Source of the DNA: Bacteroidota bacterium
GTDB lineage: Bacteria > Bacteroidota > Bacteroidia > Bacteroidales > Prolixibacteraceae
Direction of reading: 5' to 3'
Assembly (NCBI GenBank): GCA_030706665.1
Contig: JAUZOB010000002.1
Location: forward strand, 1-34,927
DNA: 34,927 nt
The notes beneath the pieces are model-generated. The model was not told the DNA's origin, searched no databases, and saw nothing but the letters and a program-made list of their open reading frames with translations. The position numbers were made by a program, and so were the translations under genes. Shown one piece after another: positions 1-7,657 of this stretch (position 1 is its first letter; each line of letters starts with the position of its first letter).

Positions 1-1370
1 GCGGACCTGTTGAGTTCCGGTACAATGGAACTATGGTTCAGGATTATGTGCCAATTGAATGGCCAGACGGAAGAATTAAGTGGTATTATGATAATATCCC
101 TGGTCTTTACGATGATTTGTATATGGATTTAACCTTTGTAGATATATTCGATCGATTGGGTTTAGATGCTCCGGTCGATTCATTTGCAATGTCTTTTGCA
201 AATGCCGGATATACACTGTGGCATGCCAATCAGTCTGCTCGTTATAATATCCTTCATGGAATAAAGCCTCCTCAGTCTGGCCATTGGCTGAATAATCCTC
301 ATGCTGATGACATCGATTATCAGATCGAAGCGGACTATGCAGGACTCATGTCTCCCGGAATGCCAAATGCTGCTTCTGAATTTTCGGATAAGATTGGTCA
401 TATCATGAATTATGGCGATGGATGGTATGGCGGTGTTTATGTTGGTGCAATGTATTCAGTTGCATTTGTATCGAATGATATTGAAACCGTTGTATCTGAG
501 GCACTGAAAACAATTCCACATCAAAGTAAATTCTACCAATGTATGAGTGATGTCATAAAATGGCACAAACAATTCCCTAATGATTGGAAACGTACCTGGT
601 TTGAATGTGAAAAGAAGTGGAGTTCGGAAACAGGTTGTCCTGATGGGGTCTTTGTGCCTTTGGATATCGATGCATTGATGAATAGTGCCTATGTTACTAT
701 AGGTTTATTGTACGGGCAGGGAGATTTCTTTAAAACCATCGATATTGCAACTCGTTGTGGTCAGGACGCAGATTGCAATCCTTCTACTGCAGCCGGAATT
801 TTGGGAACTATGATCGGATATAGCCGCATTCCGGAAAAATGGAAGAAGAATCTGTATGAAGTTGAAAATATCAATTTCGCATATACCGATATCTCTTTAA
901 ACAAAGCTTATAAGATGAGCTTTGATCATGCCTTGAAAGTTATTGCTCGCAATGGAGGAAAGATAAGCGGGGACAATGTTACTCTTGTTTATCAAAAGCC
1001 GATTCCGGTGCGTTATGAAAAAGCTTTTGATGGTCTATATCCCATAGAAAAGATTGAGGTTCAAAAAACCATTTCAAAGCAACCTGAAATAACATTTGAG
1101 GGAACCGGCATTGTATTTAAAGGACATGTACAATGTTCTGATCCTGAATATGTAGCAAAAGCAGAAATGTACATTGATGGTAAATTGACAAAAACAGCAG
1201 ATTTGCCTGCGAAGTATCAGGTGCGAAGTAATGATCTGTTCTGGAAATATCAATTGCCCAAAGGCAAACACACGGTAAGCTTCAAATGGTTAAATCCACA
1301 AGACAATGCTTCTGTGAATTTTGGTGATGCTATTGTTTATTCGGATGCCCCTAAAAAGGCTCTTTATTAA
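1..1370 (+). CDS. ADP-ribosylglycohydrolase-family protein, 5' end missing
   Basis: The frame is open from base 3 to the left edge, so the methionine at 33 is probably internal and the N-terminus lies outside the window. Two blocks mark the DraG/ADP-ribosylglycohydrolase fold (PF03747): DDIDYQIEAD at nt 306-335 and QDADCNPSTAAG at nt 762-797. Both carry the acidic residues that bind the metal pair in this family, and a GDGWYGG loop lies between them. The last 110 or so residues look like an added beta-sandwich that could bind carbohydrate; that is inference. Family members remove ADP-ribose from proteins or small molecules, but Bacteroidota copies beside sugar genes probably act on ribosylated or other glycosidic compounds. 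A transporter gene starts 29 bp downstream, which suggests one operon. The family is clear; the substrate is not. Confidence 0.85.
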   Translation, partial: GPVEFRYNGTMVQDYVPIEWPDGRIKWYYDNIPGLYDDLYMDLTFVDIFDRLGLDAPVDSFAMSFANAGYTLWHANQSARYNILHGIKPPQSGHWLNNPHADDIDYQIEADYAGLMSPGMPNAASEFSDKIGHIMNYGDGWYGGVYVGAMYSVAFVSNDIETVVSEALKTIPHQSKFYQCMSDVIKWHKQFPNDWKRTWFECEKKWSSETGCPDGVFVPLDIDALMNSAYVTIGLLYGQGDFFKTIDIATRCGQDADCNPSTAAGILGTMIGYSRIPEKWKKNLYEVENINFAYTDISLNKAYKMSFDHALKVIARNGGKISGDNVTLVYQKPIPVRYEKAFDGLYPIEKIEVQKTISKQPEITFEGTGIVFKGHVQCSDPEYVAKAEMYIDGKLTKTADLPAKYQVRSNDLFWKYQLPKGKHTVSFKWLNPQDNASVNFGDAIVYSDAPKKALY

Positions 1371-1399
1371 TTAGTCATAACCTTCTAAATCATACCGCT

Positions 1400-2401
1400 A
1401 TGTTTATCGTGTCAAATTACCTTTTAGCTGTTCTATTTTGCGTGGTCACCATGTTTTGTTGGGGATCGTGGGGAAATACACAAAAGCTTGCTTCCAAAAC
1501 GTGGAGGTTCGAGTTCTTTTATTGGGACTATGTCATTGGTGTGTTGCTATTCTCACTGCTCTCGGCTTTTACCTTAGGCAGTTTCGGTGCAGAAGGGCGA
1601 AGTTTTATGACTGATCTGGCACAAGCGAGTACTTCAAATGTGGGAAGTGCTTTTCTGGGGGGAATAATCTTTAATGCTTCAAATATCTTACTTTCTGCGG
1701 CAATTGCTGTTTGCGGAATGTCAGTCGCTTTCCCTGTAGGTGTTGGGCTCGCATTGGTATTGGGGGTAATGATCAATTATTTTGGAGCAGCCAAAGGGGA
1801 GCCATTATTCATCTTTGCCGGAGTCCTGTTAATTGTGATTGGAATTCTGTTTAACGGATTGGCCTATAAAAAAGCATTGGTCGGAACCAAAAAACTTTCT
1901 GCGAAAGGTATTCTGCTTTCTGTTTCAGCCGGAGTAATCATGTCCCTTTTTTATCGTTTTGTGGCAGCTTCTATGGATTTGAATAACTTTTCTGCTCCTG
2001 CAGAAGGAAAGATGACTCCTTATACGGCAGTATTTATTTTTGCACTGGGAGTATTTGTCAGCAACTTCCTGTTTAATACGATTGCCATGAAGAGGCCGGT
2101 AGAAGGTGATCCGGTTTCCATTAGCGGTTACTTTAAAGGTAAAACGATAACCCATCTGGTAGGAGTGTTGGGTGGTGTCATGTGGTGCATGGGGATGACA
2201 TTCAGTATGATCGCATCAGGAAAAGCGGGCGCTGCTATCTCTTATGGATTGGGTCAGGGTGCAACCCTCGTGTCTGCTTTGTGGGGAATTTTGATATGGA
2301 AAGAATTCAAAGGAGCACCTAAGATTTCCAACCAGTTAAATATTGTGATGTTCATATTGTTTGTAATCGGGTTGAGCCTTTTGATTTATGCGGGAGCCTG
2401 A
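1400..2401 (+). CDS. GRP/DMT-type sugar permease
   Basis: This 333-residue protein is almost entirely hydrophobic and should span the inner membrane about ten times. The N-terminal CWGSWGNTQK block followed by FYWDYVIGVLL, and the glycine-rich helices later (GVGLALVLGVMINYFGAAKG and SYGLGQGATLVSALWG), match the glucose/ribose-porter-like branch of the drug/metabolite transporter superfamily. This group is often annotated as a multidrug DMT permease in Bacteroidota. The gene starts 29 bp after the ADP-ribosylglycohydrolase-family gene, so the two are probably co-transcribed and this permease may import the sugar released by, or the substrate of, that enzyme. The ATG at 1400 fits an N-terminus that enters the first helix directly. 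The transported substrate cannot be read from the sequence. Confidence 0.8.
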   Translation: MFIVSNYLLAVLFCVVTMFCWGSWGNTQKLASKTWRFEFFYWDYVIGVLLFSLLSAFTLGSFGAEGRSFMTDLAQASTSNVGSAFLGGIIFNASNILLSAAIAVCGMSVAFPVGVGLALVLGVMINYFGAAKGEPLFIFAGVLLIVIGILFNGLAYKKALVGTKKLSAKGILLSVSAGVIMSLFYRFVAASMDLNNFSAPAEGKMTPYTAVFIFALGVFVSNFLFNTIAMKRPVEGDPVSISGYFKGKTITHLVGVLGGVMWCMGMTFSMIASGKAGAAISYGLGQGATLVSALWGILIWKEFKGAPKISNQLNIVMFILFVIGLSLLIYAGA

Positions 2402-2558
2402 TAATTTGTACCCGTTCTCAGGTAACAATAAGGTACCAAGAGTAGAGCCTTTTAGCATTGCATTTTTCGATTGAAAAGAACTACGTGAAGATGATTGCAT
2501 AGAGTTCGCAGTGCTACTCCCTGAATAATTTTGATACAGAACTTACTTTTTTATAATC

Positions 2559-2606
2559 AAAACCTCTTACTAAATGGCATACTGCCATTTGGCAAGAGGT
2601 TTTTTT
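2559..2606 (+). terminator. Strong intrinsic terminator
   Basis: Two nested perfect stems are visible: AAAACCTCTT (2559-2568) pairs with AAGAGGTTTT (2594-2603), and AAATGGCA (2572-2579) pairs with TGCCATTT (2583-2590) around a TAC loop. Seven T residues (2600-2606) follow. It lies about 160 bp after the permease gene and probably ends that transcript. A shorter T-run on the opposite strand could make it weakly bidirectional. Confidence 0.85.
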
Positions 2607-2719
2607 ATTTGCTCGATTGTATAGTGCAATAAGCTCTCAAAGAATGTGGCTAATAATTTTAGTAAAGCACAATCACTGTACTAAAAAGGGGACAACGCTA
2701 TATTTCGTACATGGTTTGT

Positions 2720-2745
2720 ATATGGTTCAGATATGGTTCAGATAT
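2720..2745. repeat. 11-bp tandem repeat, about 2.4 copies
   Basis: ATATGGTTCAG occurs at 2720-2730 and again at 2731-2741, followed by a further ATAT. A related ATGGTTTGT lies just upstream at 2711-2719. The repeat is short and in non-coding DNA. It might be a regulator binding site or simple slippage. Confidence 0.6.
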
Positions 2746-3303
2746 CGAAAGGATGTTTAGATCATTCCTGAAGACAAAAGAAAAGAAGAATTAAAGTGGG
2801 TGTTATTATAGTGATGCTATAGGGAGAGTCTGAACAAATATTTCGTCCCGGAAGAATAGATTTCAATGAAAGATTCTCCTGAGATTGCTTTCTTTTCATT
2901 TGTTTACATCTTAAAGATAATCAGAATTTTATTTATTTCTGAATTAATAACTGGCGGTTTATTATCTGATAATAAGTATAGATTTGCCGTTTTGGCCTTA
3001 TGTGTCTGAATTATTCTTTGCTTTTAGCACTTCTAAAATTTGAAGTTCATGTATTTCAGGTATTTCTGCTTGATAGATCTCTTTTTAGTTTTCTCAGAAT
3101 GAGTTGTGGAATAAACAGAAAGAGATAAATTGACTATTGGGAAGTGTTTTATTTATTGAATAAGAGCATATTGCTAGAGTGGTATGGATAATAAAGGTGA
3201 AAAATACTCAAAAAAAACCTCTGTTTTAATTTTCGATTTGGGAAATTGCTAATTTTATACTGAATAAAATTCTGGACAATTTTTTCTAACAAAACCATAT
3301 GAA

Positions 3304-5142
3304 ATGTATAAACTAAAGTATCTAACCGGAATTGCATTGATTGCTCTGTGCTCCTGTCAGGTCTTCGGACAGTCAGGTAAAAAGAAGGCTGATTTTCATG
3401 ATTGGGCTGAAACACCTCCTATGGGCTGGAATAGCTGGGATTGTTACGGACCGACTGTCGTTGAGTCGGAGGTAAAAGCAAATGCTGATTATATGTCCGA
3501 ATATCTCAAGAATTATGGCTGGAATTATGTGGTTATTGACATTCGTTGGTATGTAGGCAATGATAAAGCTAACGGTTATAATGAAAAGGATGCAATTTAT
3601 TCAATAGATCAATATGGCCGCTTTGTCCCTGCCGTCAATCGTTTCCCCTCGTCTGCCAATGGGAAAGGTTTCAAACCGCTTGCGGATTACATTCATAGTA
3701 AAGGACTGAAATTCGGAATTCATATTATGCGAGGGATTCCAATGGAGGCTGTAAAAAGAAACCTTCCGATTTTGCATAGTAATGTAACAGCTCAGCAGGT
3801 ATACAACGATGACCGTTTATGTACCTGGTTACATGATATGTATTCTCTTGACGCATCAAAAGAAGGGGCCCAGGAGTATTATAATTCCATTTTTGAGTTG
3901 TATGCTTCGTGGGGACTCGATTTTGTAAAGGTGGATGACCTTTCTTCTCCGTATCACAAAGAGGAGATTGAGATGATCAGGAAAGCAATTGACCGAACTG
4001 GCCGTAAGATTGTCTTTAGTACTTCTCCCGGAGAGACCCCTATAACAGAGGGGAAACATGTTGGGCAACATGCTAATATGTGGCGGACTGTGGGCGATTT
4101 CTGGGATAGTTGGCAGCAACTGAAAGAGCATTTTGAGGTTTGTAACCGATGGGCACCGTTTATCTCATCCGGGGCCTGGCCTGATGCAGATATGTTACCA
4201 TTAGGCCGTATCGGGATTCGTGCAGAAAGAGGCGCGAATCGTATAAGCAACTTTACGAAGGATGAACAATATACTCTGATGACTTTATGGTCAATCTTTC
4301 ATTCCCCTTTGATGTTTGGCGGCGATTTGCCGAGTAATGATGCTTTTACCCTTTCTTTGCTTACCAACAAGGATGTGCTTTATGTAAATAAATGCAGTAA
4401 GAATAATCGCCAATTGTTTCGAAAAGACGATCAGATAGCCTGGATTGCTGATGATCCACGTACAGGTGATAAATTCCTGGCTGTTTTTAATGCTGCAGAT
4501 CAAGTACAGATTTTAGAAAACAAAGCTGCATGGTCGAGCGGACTGATTAACAAACAGACTCCCGGATTTAGCAGAACAGTTGATCTTGATATTACCGGGG
4601 CAACGAAGCTTTATTTGACTGTGAATGATGGAGGTGACGGGAATGACTGGGATCATGCCGATTGGATTGATCCTGTATTGTATCGAGGGAATGATTCTAT
4701 TGCATTGACATCGCTCAAATGGAGTAAAGCAACTACCGGATGGGGGCAGGTTTGTGTCAATAAAAGTGTTTCAGAAGCTGATTTGATTGTTGACGGGAAG
4801 AAGTACGACAATGGGATCGGAGTACATGCCAACTCGGTTATTGTGTATGACTTACCGGAAGGAGTGACCCGTTTCAAAGCGAAAGCAGGTTTGGACAATG
4901 CCTGTGTTTCTCAAAATGTGGGGGCAAGTGTAAAGTTTATGGTCTTTACTCAGGACCCTGCAGGACCTGTTCCTGCCGAGACAGTTAAGATCCCAGTGTT
5001 ATTGAAAAATTTGGGAATTCACTCTGCCTGTAAAGTGCACGATTTGTGGAGCGGTAAGGATCTTGGCGTTTTTAAAGGGAATTTTATTCCGACGATTAAA
5101 CGACATGGATGCGGATTGTATCGGATTTCAGTAGTGAAATAA
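3304..5142 (+). CDS. Secreted GH27-like glycoside hydrolase with NPCBM domain
   Basis: The N-terminus has a signal peptide (residues 1-22, probable cut after VFG) and the enzyme should act in the periplasm or outside. TPPMGWNSWDCYG at residues 37-49 opens a clan GH-D TIM barrel, as in alpha-galactosidases. The expected nucleophile is Asp211 in FVKVDD, and the acid/base is Asp265 in the Arg-x-x-x-Asp arrangement WRTVGD. Residues of about 470-575 form an NPCBM-type beta-sandwich (ADLIVDGKKYDNGIGVHANS). An alpha-galactosidase is the default guess, but GH27 also includes beta-L-arabinopyranosidases and isomalto-dextranases, and the substrate loops here are not obviously of the classical type. The ATG at 3304 is used because the ATG five bases upstream reaches a stop after five codons. 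No SusC/SusD pair is nearby. It ends convergently with the EF-G paralogue. Confidence 0.85.
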   Translation: MYKLKYLTGIALIALCSCQVFGQSGKKKADFHDWAETPPMGWNSWDCYGPTVVESEVKANADYMSEYLKNYGWNYVVIDIRWYVGNDKANGYNEKDAIYSIDQYGRFVPAVNRFPSSANGKGFKPLADYIHSKGLKFGIHIMRGIPMEAVKRNLPILHSNVTAQQVYNDDRLCTWLHDMYSLDASKEGAQEYYNSIFELYASWGLDFVKVDDLSSPYHKEEIEMIRKAIDRTGRKIVFSTSPGETPITEGKHVGQHANMWRTVGDFWDSWQQLKEHFEVCNRWAPFISSGAWPDADMLPLGRIGIRAERGANRISNFTKDEQYTLMTLWSIFHSPLMFGGDLPSNDAFTLSLLTNKDVLYVNKCSKNNRQLFRKDDQIAWIADDPRTGDKFLAVFNAADQVQILENKAAWSSGLINKQTPGFSRTVDLDITGATKLYLTVNDGGDGNDWDHADWIDPVLYRGNDSIALTSLKWSKATTGWGQVCVNKSVSEADLIVDGKKYDNGIGVHANSVIVYDLPEGVTRFKAKAGLDNACVSQNVGASVKFMVFTQDPAGPVPAETVKIPVLLKNLGIHSACKVHDLWSGKDLGVFKGNFIPTIKRHGCGLYRISVVK

Positions 5143-5151
5143 TTTATGAAA

Positions 5152-5187
5152 TAAAAAACCCGGGTTGGTCAGACCCGGGCTTTCTTT
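5152..5187. terminator. Bidirectional terminator between convergent genes
   Basis: CCCGGGT (5159-5165) pairs with ACCCGGG (5173-5179) around a 7-nt loop. On the minus strand a run of U follows directly (A-run at 5153-5158), giving a strong terminator for the EF-G paralogue. On the plus strand the tail CTTTCTTT is weaker but may end the GH27 transcript. Confidence 0.85.
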
Positions 5188-5227
5188 GGTTTAGTTTAAG
5201 ATATAAGATTAAAAAAGGATATTGAGA

Positions 5228-7384
5228 TTATTCTTCATTAACCTGAGCAGCATAGGTTGAAAGCAATTCATCCTGTACTTCTGCAGGCACTTTCTCATAA
5301 CTTGCAAATTTCATGATGAATCGTCCACGCCCTCCGGTAAGTGCACTTAAAGAAGTTGAATATCGATTCATCTCCTTAAGCGGAACCTTGGCATTGATCT
5401 TCTCATAACCGTGTTCGCTTCCCATTCCCATAATTAATGCTCTGCGGCCTTGCAAATCACTCATTACATCTCCCATGCGATCGCTTGGTACTGTGACTTC
5501 CAAATCGTAAATCGGTTCCAGAATTTTAGGACCTGCTTTTTTAAAGGCAAGGCTGAAAGCATTACGTCCTGCCAGTTTAAATGAAATTTCATTGGAGTCG
5601 ACCGGGTGCATTTTTCCGTCATAAATGCAAACACGAATATCGCGTGCATATGAACCGGTAAGCGGCCCTTCTTCCATCTTTTCCATGATCCCTTTCAGAA
5701 TGGCAGGATGGAAGCGTGCGTCAATCGATCCTCCTACGATACAGTTACAGAAGACAAGTTTACCTCCCCAGGGTAGTTGTTGAACCTGAGTATTACGAAG
5801 AGAGATCTTTAGTTCTTTCCCTTCTAATTTGTACATTTCGGGATTAGACATTCCCTCGGTGTAAGGTTCAATAAGTAAATGAACTTCACCGAACTGTCCG
5901 GATCCTCCCGATTGTTTTTTGTGGCGATAATCAGCTAAGGCTGCTTTCGTAATAGTTTCCCGATATGGGATCTTGGGATCAAGTAGTTGAATTTCAATTT
6001 TGAATACATGATCGAAATACCATTTCAATACATTGATATGATATTCGCCTTGTGAGTGTAAAATCAGCTGTTTCAGCTCTTTGGAGTATTCAATGACATA
6101 TGTCGGATCTTCATCGCGCAACCGGTGCAAAGCTTCACCCACTTTTTCATCATCAGCTTCGTTGACGGCCTTCAGCGCTACGCGATGACGGGGAACCGGA
6201 AATTCGATCGGAACAAATTTCATTTCGGGGTCTTTGTCACAAAGCGTATGATTGTATTTGGTCTCTTTTAGTTTCACGGTAGCACCGATATCTCCGGCAA
6301 CAAGTTCTGTTACTTTGGTTCGGTTCTTTCCTGCACAGACAAATAGCTGGGCGATACGTTCTTTATTATTGCGGGTTGTGTTAATGAGATCCATCCCTTC
6401 GCGTATAACTCCCGACATGACTTTGAAATAGGAGACTTCGCCGATATGAGGTTCAATGGAGGTTTTAAACACAAAGATTGATGTAATGTCGTTTTCCGAC
6501 ATTTTGATATCGCGGCCGCTCTCTTTTTCACGCATCGGCATATCGTCAGGAGCAGGGACTATATTGCAGATAAATTCCATGAGACGTCGAATTCCCATGT
6601 CTTTCTTTGCGCTAATACAGAATACCGGGAATAAGGTACGTTGTACCATTCCCCGGCGCATTCCCTGGCGCATTTCGTCTTCGGTGAGTGAGCCTTTTTC
6701 GAAGTAGAGTTCCATTAGGGACTCTTCATTTTCGGCTGCTTTCTCTACTAGTTCGTTATGTAATTGTTCGGCTTTTTCTCTTTCCGAATCAGGAATTTCA
6801 GTCATTTTGGGTGCACCACCCTCAGGTCCCCAACTGTACATTTTCATTTTTAGTACATCGACTACGGCGTTAAAACCGAGTCCGGGGTTTACAGGGTACT
6901 GTACGATCGTAACTTTATTGCCCCATAATGAACGGGCTTGTTCAATTGTTTGATCGTAATTTGCATTTTCGTGGTCCAGAAAATTGGTAAGAAAAATAAG
7001 AGGAGTGTTTGTTTGGCCGGAGGAACGCATGCTTCCTTCTGTTCCTGCTTCTATTCCGGCTGCTGAGTCGATTAGAAGTAATCCAAGATCGGCTACATTC
7101 AATGAAGACACGACTGCTCCTGCAAAATCATCAATGCCGGGAGTGTCAAGAATGTTGATTTTTAGATTGTTGAATTCGGTATACAATACCGTTGAGAATA
7201 ACGAGTTTCCAAACTCTTGCTCGATGGGCTGATAATCGGAAACTGTGTTTTTGGTCGCTACATCACCTCTGCGTGTTATGATACCACCCCCGTAGAGCAT
7301 GTCTTCTGCGAGGGTGGTTTTCCCAGAGCCGGGACTTCCCAGCAATACAAGGTTTTTGATTTCTTTGGTCTTATAGGTTCTCAT
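5228..7384 (-). CDS. fusA2: EF-G2-type elongation factor G paralogue with degenerate GTPase motifs
   Basis: The protein (718 aa) aligns over its whole length with EF-G, and a canonical fusA is also present at 15340. The P-loop GSPGSGKT (residues 16-23) is intact, but other GTPase motifs are not. DTPGHVD of EF-G reads DTPGIDD here, so the catalytic histidine is Ile84. The NKxD guanine-specificity motif reads NFLD (134-137). Switch I ERGITI reads EFGNSL. Domains II-V appear complete. Established knowledge: Bacteroides encode an EF-G2 that lacks GTPase activity yet supports translocation and is needed in starvation and gut colonisation; these changes fit that group. The start at 7384 follows a good promoter by about 60 bp, and a strong terminator lies downstream. 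It probably forms its own transcription unit. Confidence 0.9.
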   Translation of the reverse strand: MRTYKTKEIKNLVLLGSPGSGKTTLAEDMLYGGGIITRRGDVATKNTVSDYQPIEQEFGNSLFSTVLYTEFNNLKINILDTPGIDDFAGAVVSSLNVADLGLLLIDSAAGIEAGTEGSMRSSGQTNTPLIFLTNFLDHENANYDQTIEQARSLWGNKVTIVQYPVNPGLGFNAVVDVLKMKMYSWGPEGGAPKMTEIPDSEREKAEQLHNELVEKAAENEESLMELYFEKGSLTEDEMRQGMRRGMVQRTLFPVFCISAKKDMGIRRLMEFICNIVPAPDDMPMREKESGRDIKMSENDITSIFVFKTSIEPHIGEVSYFKVMSGVIREGMDLINTTRNNKERIAQLFVCAGKNRTKVTELVAGDIGATVKLKETKYNHTLCDKDPEMKFVPIEFPVPRHRVALKAVNEADDEKVGEALHRLRDEDPTYVIEYSKELKQLILHSQGEYHINVLKWYFDHVFKIEIQLLDPKIPYRETITKAALADYRHKKQSGGSGQFGEVHLLIEPYTEGMSNPEMYKLEGKELKISLRNTQVQQLPWGGKLVFCNCIVGGSIDARFHPAILKGIMEKMEEGPLTGSYARDIRVCIYDGKMHPVDSNEISFKLAGRNAFSLAFKKAGPKILEPIYDLEVTVPSDRMGDVMSDLQGRRALIMGMGSEHGYEKINAKVPLKEMNRYSTSLSALTGGRGRFIMKFASYEKVPAEVQDELLSTYAAQVNEE

Positions 7385-7446
7385 CTTTCAACGTTTTTGG
7401 TTTACGTCTATGTCGATTTTAAGGATTTCTTAATCTTTAGGCACAC

Positions 7447-7476
7447 CAAAGTTAACATTTATACAATGCAAAACAA
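7447..7476 (-). promoter_or_regulatory. Bacteroidota-type promoter of the EF-G paralogue
   Basis: Read on the minus strand, TTG (7476-7474), 19 bases, then TAACTTTG (7454-7447) match the consensus TTG-N19-20-TAnnTTTG exactly. Transcription would start near 7440, giving a leader of about 55 nt before the ATG at 7384. Confidence 0.75.
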
Positions 7477-7516
7477 GTTTTTCGTCTTTTTTTGAACGAT
7501 GAGCGTATATTTTGAG

Positions 7517-7564
7517 AAAAAAGAATAAGAGGCCGTCAAAACTGATCTGCCTCTTATTCTTTTT
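7517..7564 (-). terminator. Terminator after the GH89 gene
   Basis: A perfect 16-bp inverted repeat pairs 7518-7533 with 7549-7564 around a 15-nt loop. On the minus strand the stem ends in a run of U (A-run at 7517-7522). It lies about 95 bp beyond the stop of the GH89 gene and insulates the EF-G paralogue from it. Confidence 0.85.
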
Positions 7565-7657
7565 AGTGTTTTGAAAATTCTATGATAACCCAATTATGGT
7601 AATCAGGTGGATGTATTTTCTGATAATTATTTTTTAATTTTATTGTGGTAATAAAGT

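Larger units (their letters stand above)
2402..3303. other. 902-bp intergenic region without a gene
   Basis: I find no credible open frame here on either strand. The region holds a strong terminator at 2559-2606 and a short tandem repeat at 2720-2745. A TAGATTTG box at 2979-2986 fits the Bacteroidota -7 consensus, but its upstream element is weak, and it would give the GH27 gene a leader of about 320 nt. The stretch is AT-rich. I see no tRNA or insertion-sequence ends. It could contain a small RNA, but nothing in the sequence demands one. Confidence 0.5.
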
